Positions 25,301 to 37,114 of a stretch of 64,000 bases of DNA are shown piece by piece. Source of the DNA: Halisarca cf. caerulea (taxonomy: Eukaryota > Porifera > Demospongiae > Chondrillida > Halisarcidae). A program made the position numbers and the translations under genes. The DNA is taken from positions 152,339-216,338 of the forward strand of contig CAUJGJ010000012.1 in the NCBI GenBank assembly GCA_963170055.1, written 5' to 3'. The notes beneath the pieces were generated by a model. That model was not told where the DNA came from, did no database searches, and saw only the letters and a list, made by a program, of their open reading frames with translations. Positions within the stretch are counted from its first letter, which is position 1. Each line of letters starts with the position of its first letter.

Positions 25301-28300
25301 AGACACCAACACAACAGTCAGGTGTGTGCACAAATGACTTTGAACAGTAAACTCCAGTATGTACTTTGAACAGTACATACTAAAATAATTTTATGTGGGT
25401 AGGTTAAAATATGGAAAGTTTTTATGTGATACACTACCCAGGAAAGGGTGACATACAACCACCCAGTGCCTCCCTAACAGGCCTACCAGTTATGAAAGTC
25501 TAGGGTAACCCAACCTAGCCTAGCTAAGTTAGTCTGGAGAGGAGGTCTTTAAGTCCCTCCACAGTAGACCTAATGGTCAAATAAGTCTAGGGCAACCAAA
25601 CCTAGACTAGCCTAGAGTCTACTGTGGGGAAAAACAACCATGAGGAAACGTGGATTTCTACTAGGATTGAACTGGCAACCTTTAGCTTGGCACACTAGGA
25701 AGCCCATCCAGTAGGCAAGGTCACGGATCACCCTTAAGAAGGCACTCCTCCTCATTTACTAGCTGTGCAACTACGCTAAGTTGATTTTGAAATAATATTA
25801 CAGTATGTGGGTAGGTCAATGATATGGAAAGTTTTTATGTGATAGTACACACAACAGTACATAATAAAGATTAAATTGCCTTGCAATAAGCAGCACTTGT
25901 GGAATAACACATGTGCACACATACGTATGTAGGTTTGTATGTACGTATACATGTACATACATATGTATGCATGCTCAAAAGCACACATTGAATGTATGTA
26001 TTTATGCTATGCAATCTTCATATACACTCAGAAGTGGCCATATGATTGAGAATGGGTCAAGAACTGAATACAGCTACACAGTTGCATCCTGTGTGCACTC
26101 CTTTGGGTGATGTACGTAGTTGTTATGTCTTTGAGGACCAACAATGACTCCAACATTTACACTAGGTAGTGGCAGTGGAAGAAGATAAAGATGAAGTTCT
26201 TGAAACAAAAGTGGGCTCTCTGTCAAACTCATGGTCGTATATCCAGAAGAACTCCAAGAGTAAGGGAATAGTATAATAGGCTTTTAAGACAAATGTATGT
26301 AACAAGGTAAAGCGGACAGGGTCCTAAGTTGTCAATATACATATGTATGTAATTGGTCTCTGGCATCCTCAAACTTGATGTTTAGAAATTCTAAGCATTC
26401 TCAATAAAGACTACCACACAAATAGGCCCAAAACAAATTCCTGTTGGCAGAACCACAAAGATACAATACAAATTATTGTATCCTGGTGTGTGGGGGAATC
26501 ATGAGTGAATCAGGAAAGGAGGGCTGATACAGTATATTCAATGCAGCACAGGTCACTGATATCAGCACACACCTCCACACAGTTGATTGGTAGCATAAAT
26601 TACTAGTACTCATCCACTTTAGATGATGATGCAGTAAGCACATCTTGCCATACATCTTGCCAACAGTCAACAGTGAACTGTTCCAGGATACATTATTTTT
26701 GTTATACCCTCAGGATCTGTCTAGGTGTACTACATGTGCAGTAGAATATAAACAGCGCTGATTACTCAGGCTTTGTCCTTAGTCAATCAGCACTGTATTT
26801 CTGCTGCAGCACACATAGACAGGAATTAATTAATACTTGCAGTAGTCAACAAATCAAGAAATTACAAGTACTTACTACTGGTTTCACTGTAGTTTCCTTT
26901 GTAATGGCTCTCAGATGTAAATCAAGGACAGTGGGATCTGATTGCTTTGCTGAAGGTTCATCCAAGGTAACATAACCCAATTCATCAATGACACCATCTG
27001 GTCTTGTAACCTAACAATAGGAAAATACATACATGCACATATGTACATAAATGTACGTACATTACGTACACGTATGTAACAGGGCACTACTACAGTCATC
27101 TATGAAGAACAAACTTACTTTTAGGAAAGCGTCAATGTCTCCTATAGCTGGAATATACTCCGGGATAAAAGGCTTTAGTTTGAATTCTGGCTCAATATTC
27201 TGTGGCTGAAAACGTGTAATGTATTTGAACAAGTCTTTCACTTCACTACTAACAACAAGATGATCAAATTCAGAAGGATCATATGCCCTACAAAGAGGAA
27301 AGAGAACTTACTAATATGTACAATTTCCCATCCTTGAAACAAATATACGTAGTATCAGTACATGACATGTACCTCTTGCAAATAAAAATAGTTCACTATT
27401 TCTGCAGTGAATAACCACAATACTCTGATACATGCTACCAATGTTCAAAGCACAGACATACGTACGTACGTACATATTCCAATCTCAAACAGAATACAGA
27501 AAGCAAAAATATTACATGAAATAAGATATTGTGTACACAAATAATGACGCGTGAAAAGTTCTATGTACCCTTCTTTGCACACAAGCATGTAAATTCCTCA
27601 AGTATGTACATGCACTAACACTAATAAAATACGTAAGTCTTTACGAAGTACCCAATAACCACTGCAACCACACCCATACCTTGACTACAAATATAACCAT
27701 CATCTTCAGAAGTACATACGTACAAAATGATTCCTTGATGCTTATGGTGCAGTCAGGATATGCATTGTTTTAGAGATGACATACGTACGTACATAGCAAT
27801 AATGATGTACCCATACAAACATGTCTATTAAATTTTACAACAAACTCTAGTTTGCAAATGCTCTTCTTAGGCAATGAAAATTTCATCCACAGTTGTGAAA
27901 AACTGAAGTATAATGAAAACCTGGCTATAATACAGGGTGATGCACACCACAAGGAAATATCCAACACTACCATAACAGGGTGATGCACATCACAAGGAAA
28001 TGTGAAACACCACAGTAACAGGGTGATGCACATCAAGATAACCACTACACTATAATGGATGTCACGTGAAACTGAAATACGTATGTCAACTACGTACATA
28101 GTACTTACATAAGTTCAATTTTTTTTGGTGAAGCCATAGTGACAAAAATAGAACAACTGCCCAAGACTGCATGCTTACTTCACAGTCAGGATCTTATTGA
28201 AGGCCAATGACAGCATGGTGAAGGAAAGGGTTTGAGAAGGTACATAGGTACATACATACGTACATACATGGCCTCCTACGTACGTATAGAACACAACATG

Positions 28301-31300
28301 TAAAGAAATTGAGGGGAATCCTTGCATCTAGTTCTTAAGCCAGAAATATTACTTCCCAGACATGACAACAATGTGGTGCTGTCTTTATCAGTAGAAATGA
28401 GTACAGGAAGTGTGTAGAAGGTAGTGAAACAGGTAAGCAGTGCATGTAGTAAGGTGACAAGGTGAAAAACAATGTGCAAATATTGGTGAGACATGAAAGC
28501 CAGGTAAGTACATACGTATGTTATGGAGAATATTTTAGGAAGTCATGAGAGAAAGAGAGCTGTACACAGCATGCGCATCTGGCATTTTTCTCTGCACCCC
28601 CTACCACCAACTTGGAAATGGATGAGATAATCTACTGCTGCCACCAAACTAAGGTAGAATTTGATTTGATTTGATTAAATTTGATTGTGTGTGTGAGAGT
28701 GAGAGTGCTGATGAGTGACACTGGAGATCTTAATAGTAGCCTTGGCTAATAGCTCACCCAGTTTAAATAAGAAAATATTATTATTACTGTGTGTGTATTG
28801 TGTATGGCAATGGTAGAGGTGATAATATACGCAGCAAGGGGGTATGGGGGTAGGCACAATTATTTTAGGTGGAATCTTAGGCTATTTTGACCACCTACGT
28901 ACCTTTGTAGGTGTCTGAATAAATATCTGCTAGCATCATATACACACCTACACATAAACACTATAGATTACAATTCAAGGCAAAGAGGTCAACTGATAAC
29001 AAATAGAAGGAAAAGTCCCCCCACCCTACTAGTCTGTGTAAACACTCCTAAAGCAATCATTGACGTAAATACACATACATACGCAGGGTTCTGCCTAGGA
29101 AATCTTCCAAGGTGGTAATGGTAATTACGTAAGTCAATCATTTTACAGCTACGTAATACATGTTTGAAGACCCACTTCTAAGTACACCTTCCATCCAAAA
29201 CATTAAGGCAATAAGACTAAACATGAGGCTAATGAACTGTTTTAATCACCAAAAAACAGGTTTTGGGAGAAGATTTTATTACTACAATTTGAAGTCCTCT
29301 GGTCTTTGAGGTGGTTGGCCATGAATTTTGCTGGTTGGACCCAACCACCTCCGACCAGTGTAGGCAGAACCCTGATACATACATACATATGTGCGTCATC
29401 CTACACAGAGCATGAATGACAGGTATTGTCGTCCAAGAGGTTTACACAATACAAGGAAGGGGCCTACAACGCTAATATGTGCTTCAAATGATAAGGTCTT
29501 GGGTGGTAGTTGGCGTGTTCGGAATAAAGCCCCTGCAAAGGACTGAATCATGCAATTTTCTACAATACTAACAATGCAAACATATGTACGTACACATGAC
29601 TTCTAAGATATCATTAAAAAGTGTGAAAATCACTTTTAAATGAATAACTCATTGACAATATGATTTTGTACATATCATCAATCAGACACTATTTTCATAC
29701 TCATGCACCAATAATCTTATCTCATTACAGATTGAATGTATTCCATTCACTAATGTCTCTCTCACTAAATTTATAATTTTGCTTATCTATTCATTCTATT
29801 ATCATTTCACCATAATACAAACTTTGAATTCTTTTTGTCGAATCTTTGTATACCCCCTTTGTTGTTTTTGTTTTTGCCTTTTGTCCCTTTTCTTTTCTGG
29901 GTGCCACTTACAGTAGCCTCTGGCTAAAGGTTCCCCAGGTTAAATAAGAATACCCTATACCCTATCATTATTATGTACGTATGTACGCATGCAAAATTGC
30001 GATTCAGGACATAGTTTGATATATAGGAACAGTCTATTAATAGTTCATGATGGATATACCAACAACAATTTGTATCACCAATATGTAGGTATGATATCGT
30101 GACATCATACCATCATAGTTAACCAGATGATTCAGACATAATGGTGGTTTTCCAATTCAAAAGTAAAAGGCTCTTTGTCTGTGTAGTACACCCCAAACAT
30201 CCCAAAGGTGAGGAACTTGGTTGTACTCAATATGCACAATATGGTGCAATTTAGTCTGGGGTACTCCCCAGACCCAAACCCAGAAACATGGAGCCGTAAA
30301 CAATGGATCTGGAACTCCAGACTAGGTGCAATTATGGTAATTAGATATAGTGGTACTGAATTTGTTTGACAATATTACATAACTGTCACTCATAAAACCA
30401 TCTTGCCCAACCCTAGCTGGATTACATGATGTTGCGTGAACAAAGCAAGATCGGTGCACACATACAGAATGGTGTAAATCTACTTTTATCAGCATGAGGC
30501 TCCCTTCGAATAGACAGCAAGGACTGAAACATGAACAAGGGCATACCCAGTAGGTCCTTGAATTCTGCCATCTTCCTCACTCTCACTTTGCTCTTCTTCT
30601 CCTTCACTATCATCTTCTAATGTTTGATGATGGAATCCACCAGGAGTATTGCCATAGTTATACTCCTGTCATATACAGAAGGTACACATACATACATATG
30701 TACATGCATACATTAATAATGAGGTACATACAGGCAACTACTAGTTTACAACTATAGTGAAACCCTTCTAAGCAAATCATCAGCAGTCCAGTCCTCATCA
30801 ACCAAATACACTTTAATTCCTTCCTGTTCAATATTTTTTATACTTGAGGAAATAGTCTGTAATGTCCACAATTGAACTTTCAATCTGCCAAAGGAATGTC
30901 CATATCAGATGAATTTCACACTGGGAATAGGGTTGTTACCTTTAGTGAAATGTCTATGGCAGTACTGTCAGTGCTACTGTTGTTGGAGTATCTACGGTGC
31001 TACACAATAAAGGTGAGTTGTACGATACTCTTTACTGTAAACTCAAAACTATGCTGTTGAAATACACCTACGTAAGTGTAGAAATAATCGAGGAAATAAT
31101 AATCCGCACGGGGGGGGGGAGGGGGGACTTCTGCAGCTGAGATAAGTGGTGGTCCGTAGATAAATCTAAACTTAGAACGAAGGTAGCCTTGAGACAATAT
31201 ACGTACGTAAGTATAGCTCGGGCCAAAACAGTTCATTGACATCCCGATAAGCAAATCCTCGGTAACTTGAATTAATCTTTGAAATTCACAAAAAACGTCG

Positions 31301-31584
31301 AATTCGTTCGTAAATCTCGATAACAAAGTATATAGTCCATTCTATTTTTAAACAGTACAAGAAAGCTAACTCACTTCTTGTTCATTAGCGGGAGCTCCAA
31401 CTGGAACTCGAGGGCTAACTTGAGCACTGACAATATCTTCAGTATCACTGACTTCTACCGATTCATCATAAGGTTGGTTCTTTACTATATTTCCTCCCTA
31501 TTGCAAAAACAAATGGAGAATACGATGAAGAAAAGAACCACCCCTACTAGGAGTCCATAACCTCACATTGGAAAAGGTGGCCAT
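22369..31584 (-). CDS. IFT46: Intraflagellar transport protein 46 (IFT46), nine exons, 313 aa
   Basis: Core subunit of the IFT-B complex, which moves cargo into cilia along the axoneme. Coding exons in gene order: 31567-31584, 31375-31497, 30547-30665, 27119-27287, 26876-27010, 24731-24843, 23752-23879, 22734-22819, 22369-22419. All junctions are GT-AG and in phase, total 942 nt. The N-terminus is variable: MATFSN, then a 41-residue linker, then an acidic stretch (EDDSEGEEEQSESEED) as in the family. The conserved core follows: AYDPSEFDHL, LKPFIPEYIPAIGDIDAFLK, TRPDG, LDEPSAKQSDPTVL, ELHRQKPPQTVHYTK, MPDVEALMQEWP, LSEYVDIICALLDIPVYK, RIQSLHVLFSLYMEFKNSQ, and a short tail. Human IFT46 is 304 aa. 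The start ATG lies in CAAAATGGCCACC, and exon 1 has only 18 coding bases before a small 69-bp intron. A candidate polyadenylation signal AATAAA lies on the minus strand near 22145. Confidence 0.95.
22475..23233. mobile_element. CAGTGGAACC-type MITE (Tigger-like), long copy
   Basis: Left end TACAGTGGAACCCCACAATA at 22475. The right end is decayed (AGAGGTTTATTGTA, about 23219-23232). The interior repeats GGACCACCTC/AAGACCAC and GAGGTGTCC phrases. It overlaps the last two IFT46 introns: IFT46 exon 8 (22734-22819) lies inside the span, so either the element was inserted as two pieces or the right-hand part is a separate copy. Confidence 0.4.
23344..23522. mobile_element. CAGTGGAACC-type MITE (Tigger-like), 179 bp
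   Basis: TACAGTGGAACCTCTTACG at the left and GAGAGGTTCCACTGTA at the right form inverted ends flanked by TA, as in pogo/Tigger elements. The interior has TATAACAAAC repeats. It lies in an IFT46 intron. Relatives with the same ends are at 44829, 45155, 52546, 55781, 56446 and 58068. Confidence 0.8.
24182..24593. mobile_element. hAT-like MITE (CAGGGGTGTAACT ends)
   Basis: CAGGGGTGTAACT at the left and AGTTACACCCTAG at the right are inverted ends 410 bp apart. The CAGGG start suits hAT-type elements. No coding capacity. Lies in an IFT46 intron. Confidence 0.65.
24939..25290. repeat. Foldback element, ~140-bp arms
   Basis: The left arm 24939-25078 and right arm 25149-25290 are long near-complements. 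For example ATGGTATTATCACACTGATA on the left is mirrored by TATCAGAGTGATAATACCAT on the right, and CCATCATGGGCTTCATCAGG by CCTGATGAAGCCCATGA. The 70-bp loop contains a smaller CCAATCCATTGG/CCAATGGATTG palindrome. A single-arm relative is at 19.93-20.02 kb. Confidence 0.8.
25439..25745 (-). mobile_element. Possible second tRNA-derived SINE
   Basis: On the minus strand near 25740-25660 a block reads CCTTGCCTACTGGATGGGC then AGGTTGCCAGTTCAATCCTA, resembling the B box (GGTTCAATCC) of a pol III promoter with a degenerate A-box-like part before it. The body has CTAGACTAGCCTAG repeats. The insertion lies between two copies of GGAAAGTTTTTATGTGATA (about 25411 and 25829). Only one copy is seen, so it stays tentative. 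Confidence 0.4.
26476..26692 (+). mobile_element. MITE family 1, copy 3
   Basis: Starts TTGTATCCTGGTGTGTGGGG and ends GAACTGTTCCAGGATACA. It shares AGCACAGGTCACTGATAT and CAACAGTCAACAGTGAA with copy 1. More diverged than copies 1 and 2. Lies in an IFT46 intron. Confidence 0.7.
27932..28040 (+). repeat. Minisatellite, ~43-bp unit, 2.5 copies
   Basis: ACAGGGTGATGCACA begins at about 27932, 27975 and 28018, each followed by CCACAAGGAAAT or a variant. It is in an IFT46 intron. Confidence 0.75.
28575..28796 (+). mobile_element. SINE family 1, copy 2 (5'-truncated)
   Basis: The copy begins in the CTCTGCACCCCCTACCACC body, carries AATTTGATTTGATTTGATT, and ends TTAATAGTAGCCTTGGCTAAT, CACCCAGTTTAAATAAG, ATTATTATTACT. 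The A-box head is missing, as expected for incomplete reverse transcription. In an IFT46 intron. Confidence 0.75.
29084..29374. mobile_element. hAT-like MITE (CAGGGTTCTGCCTA ends)
   Basis: CAGGGTTCTGCCTA at 29084 and TAGGCAGAACCCTG ending at 29374 are exact 14-bp inverted ends, 291 bp apart. The interior shares AAGGTGG/AGGTGGTTGG phrases near the two ends. Lies in an IFT46 intron. Confidence 0.75.
29640..29965 (+). mobile_element. LINE 3' tail (family C type)
   Basis: The stretch ends CTGGGTGCCACTTACAGTAG, CCTCTGGCTAAAGGTTCCCC, AGGTTAAATAAGAATACC, then CTATACCCTA repeats. This matches the 3' end of the LINE at 47.4-48.8 kb and, in its last part, the tails of SINE family 1. No coding part remains. 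Confidence 0.6.
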
Positions 31585-33330
31585 TTTGACTGTGGTTGCT
31601 TAGCAACTGCTCAGAGGCGGTACAGTTAAATCTCGATAATTTATATCATGATTATTAAAATATCTGACTTAATTCAGACATTGATGAATGTACCATTCCA
31701 AATGTATGGAATGAATATGTGTTTGGTTATTTAGAACTCAAGGATACATCTTTTTACAGGAAATCAAGGTTCTAAATAATGTGATTTTACTCAGTTCAGT
31801 ATTCATTCCAGACACTGCCTACCGGCATGATCATGAAGAAGCAGAACTGTTGACACTTAAAACTAAACCGTGCCACCACAAACGATGAACGTAAAGTCAT
31901 AGCAGGGTTATCAAAAATTCTGGTTTATCTAACCATAAAATGGTGTGCATGTCTCTCTGGAAATCAATCCCCTCGCACAGTCAATTTATACAATACTAAT
32001 ACATATGATGCTACTCTCTAATCAGCTAGGAGCATCGGACAGAAATTAGAGTATTCCTATTGTAATCAGCTGTTGCAGTTTAGGGTATGAAACTGGAAGT
32101 CTGGCTGTACAATCATTTTCTGGAAACTTGATGACTTGACAACATGGATGATTGAGTAGACATTGTGTAACCATAAATAATATAAAATGTTTGATATAAT
32201 CCATGGTGTAACTGGTTTTTCCAATAGGAAAAGGTTCATTTTTGTAATTTTTTGCATCTTTAGTGATTGCATACTAATATCATAGACACTCTATATGTAG
32301 TATAGAGTGTATATGCTGATATCATTGTGGAGAAAAGGATTGTCCGTGCAATTCAGACTGAAAGTGTGGAGATTTTGAGCTGGCGGGGTACCTTCTGGTT
32401 TGAAGACAAATCAGTGTAGAATATGAAACCGGCTGCTGTGTTAATTTCTACTTTCTGCTTGACCAAGCCTGGACACTTCTTAGGCTTCCTCAAAGGAATC
32501 TACAGATTCTCGTGTGCCATGGGGCTATTTGTATACATGTACAAACTTCTGATGTAACGCATAACTTCTGCGGTCACACTGTCACAGTAACTCTAGTCCA
32601 GCTGGTAAGTTTAGTCTGGGTTGGTCTTTATCATTACTAAACCCTAAATGACCCCAAACCCTAATGCCTCAACGGTTAGAGTAGGTATTTGATGATTGAG
32701 CTTCGAGATACTGACATTAGCAGCATGTAGTGAAAAATTGACCAACAAGGCATCCATACGGAAGAATCTTAGATGGAACATGATAAACCATAGGCCAAAG
32801 CTTAAGCTGTTTACAACCAATTTTACGCTCTCGGCAATGCCCATGGACTGTATAGAACATTGAGGAAGGAGCATCCTGATGGGTATTTACTTAATTTGAC
32901 TGTAGATAGGCATGGATTTTTCTGACATAAAGGAGTTTTTAAAGATACTTACTGTTCTAGGTATGCATGGGTGGAAGACACAGAATCTGCTTCTGCAATG
33001 CTTCTGTGGGGAATCTCAATATGGATCATGATACCATAGATACTCTTAGACTATCCTATGCAACCGTAGGTTGGAGTATCTATGATAATACATATGAATT
33101 TTCTAAATTGGGGTGCATGGGTTTCACACATTGCAACACAATATAGGATTCGGGATTGAGTTGTCACTGGTTGAAAAAGGTGTATCCTAATACCTTTCTT
33201 GAATCTGGCCTGTAATCACTCAGTGATGAAACATTTTAGCTTTAGATGCACAGCCAACACGGTGTTTGATGTTGATCTAAAAACGAGCAGCCAGATGGGT
33301 ACCTGGTACGAAATGGGGTCCAATCAATCA
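31585..33330. other. IFT46 upstream flank, no gene recognised
   Basis: Contains the IFT46 promoter side. I see only short open frames. A palindrome-like CACTCTATATGTAGTATAGAGTG lies at 32287-32309. Phrases of the GAGTATCTATG type recur here (33070) and elsewhere in the window. Confidence 0.4.
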
Positions 33331-33334
33331 CTGC

Positions 33335-33888
33335 TGGTCCATCCCCTATAAGAATCTATGCTGTGAATTGAAATGGCCAACATTACACCAGAGAAGAGAT
33401 GCTCCTGTCTGCTTACAAATGTACAAAATCCATCACCATCTAGACTGCATTAATTTCAATCAGCACTTCAGTAAGAAGAAAATAATCCAACAATTCATCC
33501 AAACACATTGTATATTCCATCATCTAGGATCAATGTATTTAGATATTCATTTTTCATTAATGCTCCCCATTTATGGGAATGTATTGCTATCATATATAGT
33601 TGATTCCTCATCTGTATCTCGATTCAAATTTCTACTCAATCATTATATCTACTATCCAATACATAACATTTGCTTGTCTGTCTGTTGCTTCATTAATTGA
33701 ATGTGTTTAGTTTGTTTATCACTTATTACTCTGCATTTACAATCATGTATGTATTATTTACTAATTTTAATTTGAGGAGCCCGATCACCTTTTGTGTAAC
33801 CCTATCCACACCATTATGTACCATTGTGTATGTAGCACATGTGGATGTGGATGAAATTATAATTCAATTCAATTCAATTCAATCTCAT
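33335..33888 (+). mobile_element. LINE C-terminal remnant with pentanucleotide tail
   Basis: The plus strand reads MKWPTLHQRRDAPVCLQMYK (33372-33431), the WPTL-QRR-x-R-L-MLYK block that closes many CR1/jockey-like reverse transcriptase proteins. FKFLLNHYI-like residues follow, then a 3' UTR and an (AATTC)n tail at 33857-33882. Upstream reverse transcriptase is missing. Confidence 0.7.
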
Positions 33889-34469
33889 ATGGATGAGGGC
33901 AAGTGGACTTCAGACAAAGTAATGCACCTGCCTATGCAAGACGAGTGTTCATGGTTTGTGATTCGCCTTGTGATTTGCACTATTCTGCAGCAATCCGGCA
34001 TGTGTTGTATTTTTACATGGTTCTATATACCATATAACAGAAAATTTTCGTGGATCATAAAAAATGACTTATTTGCATGTGGTTCACACTGGAAAAAAAA
34101 AGAAATTATAACTTCAAGAAAAAGGCTATTTCCTTCGAAGTCTAAGCCACAGGCCCATAGGAAGCTTCAAAAAACCAAATCAATCAAAAGTTCTGAGCAA
34201 TGAGGTTGGCCAAGTAACCCAAAGGGCCATGGCCCTACCAGCCCTGGTGGCTCCTACAGCCCTGAGCCATGATATTATTACTATTGATATTATTATAATT
34301 TGCTTTACAATCACATAATATGATTGATGGACTGACACACATACAGGGTCTGGTGGAGCCAGAATAAAGATGACTATAATAATACACTTAATGATATTCA
34401 TTTGATTTATAATAATAATAATAGTGATAATATTATTGCTATTATTATGTAGGCTCATTCGCAAAATTA

Positions 34470-34472
34470 GCA

Positions 34473-34503
<31 letters not shown>

Positions 34504-34670
34504 CGATAATAAATATATATAATGATACATAGAACAAAGCAAAGTATAATACGCAATTGATATTATTATTAATATTAATAATTATATCAGATAATTATAT
34601 ATTGCAATGATGAAGTTCAGTTACGATTAATAATAGTGAAACATGATACAGTGATGAAAATAAAATATTG

Positions 34671-34736
<66 letters not shown>
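34470..34736. repeat. AT microsatellites
   Basis: Two pure (AT)n tracts, 34475-34496 and 34673-34735, in an otherwise TTAATA-rich area. No gene here. Confidence 0.9.
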
Positions 34737-34740
<4 letters not shown>

Positions 34741-34974
34741 AATATTAACATACGTAAGAGAAAGTGATGAGATACAGGAAAAAGTGATGAGTAAATAAAA
34801 TACTATTGATATTATATATTATTATTATCATATTGATATTATATATTATTATTATCATAAATGAAAAAACAATGGACATATGTACAACTAAATTAAAACA
34901 CTAGATACAGATAATCATTATTATTAATAACTATACACATCTATACACTTACGATTAGCTACAGATACAAAATT

Positions 34975-36195
34975 AATACAGATACAGCTAAATAAAACTC
35001 GAAAGAAAACTACAGACTAAATTAAGAAGTCCTCATCAGAAGAGGTAGTTGGGAGGGACCCAAGCACTGATGTGGCATTCCCCACCTGGATGGCCACTGA
35101 GATCCTTTGGAGGAGGAAGATGTAGGATCTAGGTTCCCCAGTAGCCATCTTCAGGCGTTTGCCGAGTTCCCTCAAGAACGAGGCAGAGTTGGGACCTACT
35201 GTACCACTGGTTTCAACAGCAACCGGTTGGAACTGGTACATGGGGTCCAGGTGGGCATACTTCCTTGTCTTTTCCACCTCAGCATGGGATGCTGCACCCC
35301 CTGGGACTTGTGAGGCTCTGTGCTGGTGTGATTGACAATACGTGTCCACACAAGTGGCATCCCAGACAAGGTACTTCTCCTGGGACCAAGGGACCATGGT
35401 AATGCCATCTAGTCGGTTACCGTCAGAGCGACAAAGACCAGATGGTTCCAGTCTTGTGGGAATCTTGGCAGCTTCGAGGGAGTGGTATATGATGTTATTG
35501 ATGGAATTGTGTCTTGGCAACCTACCCTGGCTGAACCTACAACTGAGGCCATGCCTGGCAAAGCAATCCACATCTTGGCCACAATGAGTGCACGTATGGG
35601 GTTGACAGATTGGGGCCCCCACTCTCAGGGCTGTGGCAACTTGAATGGGGGGTGCTGGTGGCTTAGTGGGCTGCTGATGCGACTACAAGAGCAGAGTTAT
35701 GGGATGGACTAAGGTCCAATCCCAGTGATGGTGTTTCTGGCCTTTTTTCTCTGCACCCCCCTGCCACCACCAAGACAGAAGAGTGAAGAATGCCCACTAC
35801 AGCCACCAAAAGAACAGAACATTGCATGATTGAACATATGACAGTTTATAATAACAATTAACAATGTAGTATGTTTGTTTGTTTGTTTGTTGATTCTGTA
35901 CTTGTGATTACTGGGCCCCCTGAAAAGTAGCCAATGGCTAAGTGGGTGTCCCAGTCTAAATAAGATTAATCCAATCCAATCCAATCCAATGGTGTTGTTG
36001 GACATACGAAGACTAAGGGATGAGATTGGTGGGGTACGTATTTAGCCCGGCACCAGATTCCCTGGAGCTAGCAACCAGAAGCCTGGCTTTTCCTTCTTCT
36101 TCGGTGCATGTTGCAAGGAGAAAGTTGAATAACGATTCAACTCTGGGCTTATCCCAGAGTTGAATTAACAAACGATTATTAATATTAACAAACAA
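34975..36195 (-). mobile_element. LINE family A, C-terminal half, split by a SINE
   Basis: The minus strand 36195-36013 reads RVESLFNFLLATCTEEEGKARLL (as KARLLVASS... LNTYPTNLIP). After the SINE at 35647-35993 the frame resumes ATALRVGAPICQPHTCTHCG and runs 201 codons without a stop to 35017. The Cys/His cluster CQPHTCTHCG-x-DVDCFARHGLSC is followed by SINNIIYHSLEAAK, LEPSGLCRSDGNRLDG, VWDATCVDTY, AASHAEVEKTRKYAHL and QRISVAIQVGNATSVLGS. This is the region after the reverse transcriptase in a LINE group. The open C-terminal frame suggests a fairly recent copy. The polymerase part is not present in the span. Confidence 0.85.
35647..35993 (+). mobile_element. SINE family 1, copy 3
   Basis: Starts GGTGCTGGTGGCTTAGTGGG (A-box-like), has AAGGTCCAATCCCAG (B-box-like) about 60 bp on, then the CTCTGCACCCCCCTGCCACC body, and ends AAAAGTAGCCAATGGCTAAG, CCCAGTCTAAATAAG and a (ATCCA)n tail. 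It interrupts the LINE reading frame on the opposite strand. Confidence 0.85.
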
Positions 36196-36480
36196 AAATT
36201 ACTAAACACAGGCTCAAAACAGATTATAATACTAGACAACAAATAAACACAAACTGAACACAGACAAACAAGCGATTCGAGTTTAAAAAACTCGTGGGCC
36301 ACCTACGGCCCTGGAAACTCGAATCACTTGGAAATCGTCGTTATTGACTAAAATAATACTTCAAAGAATTCTTCTGGTCGAAAAGACTCTTCGCTGATAA
36401 AATCAGGAACAAACGAATGAATTTTACCGAAATAGCCGAAAGATTACGTACCGACTTCGCGTCCGCCATGTTGTTGACAT
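36190..36480 (-). other. LINE 3' UTR piece and candidate short first exon
   Basis: 36190-36285 repeats the A-rich segment found at 36920-37000 (ACACAGGCTCAAAACAGATT is shared), probably a LINE family A 3' UTR. From 36290 to 36470 the sequence is CpG-richer. On the minus strand ATGGCGGACGCGAAGTCG (36464 downward) is followed at once by GTACGT, a good donor, in the context AACATGGCGG. It could be a first exon, but no partner exon was found. Confidence 0.3.
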
Positions 36481-36919
36481 ATTATATAATATAATATATA
36501 TTTTCAGGTATCGTTAGACCTGTGCTTTGAAGAGCACAATAGAGCAAATGCAAATAAGGGCAAACACAGATACACACCATCGCACACCTGCATATGTGCA
36601 TACACAACCCACATGTATACATACACTGTGTATATTTTAATTTACTAAATACGTATATACACAACACACACACCACACACACATGTACAATTTTGGGTGG
36701 ATATGCACAAGAATTCATAATAACAAACATGATTAAAAAGTCATAGTTGACACATAATACACAAATTAAACAATATTATTATAATTCATCACGAGTGATT
36801 CCATGGGTGTCGAAGAAGTTGTAATTTAAACAGCAGTATATATATAGACATTACACAATATATATATAGACATCGTTTCAGACACTTCCGGTGAAAGTAA
36901 AAATAATATAGAGCCGCTG

Positions 36920-37082
36920 GAACCAAACACAGGCTCAAAACAGATTAACATTACTACAACGACTAAACACAAACTGGACACAAACCAACAAAAATAATAC
37001 TAATCACAAACACAAAAATCACATGCATCACAGGATCCAAGAACAGAGGCAGCATTTCCACGCTGGATGGCAATGTCAATTC
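36920..37082 (-). mobile_element. LINE family A extreme 3' fragment
   Basis: The minus strand at 37082-37020 reads QRIDIAIQRGNAASVLGS, the same motif that ends the LINE at 35.0 kb, followed by an A-rich 3' UTR (on the plus strand a C/A-rich run). It is cut off at its upstream side by the SINE at 37085. Confidence 0.7.
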
Positions 37083-37083
37083 T

Positions 37084-37084
<1 letters not shown>

Positions 37085-37114
<30 letters not shown>

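Noticed and set aside
33697..34203. 168-codon open frame MNVFSLFITYYSAFTIMYVL...
   Set aside because: It starts in the 3' UTR and (AATTC)n tail of a LINE remnant and shows no family; likely chance.
34180..34542. 120-codon Ile/Tyr-rich frame
   Set aside because: Driven by AT-rich repeats.
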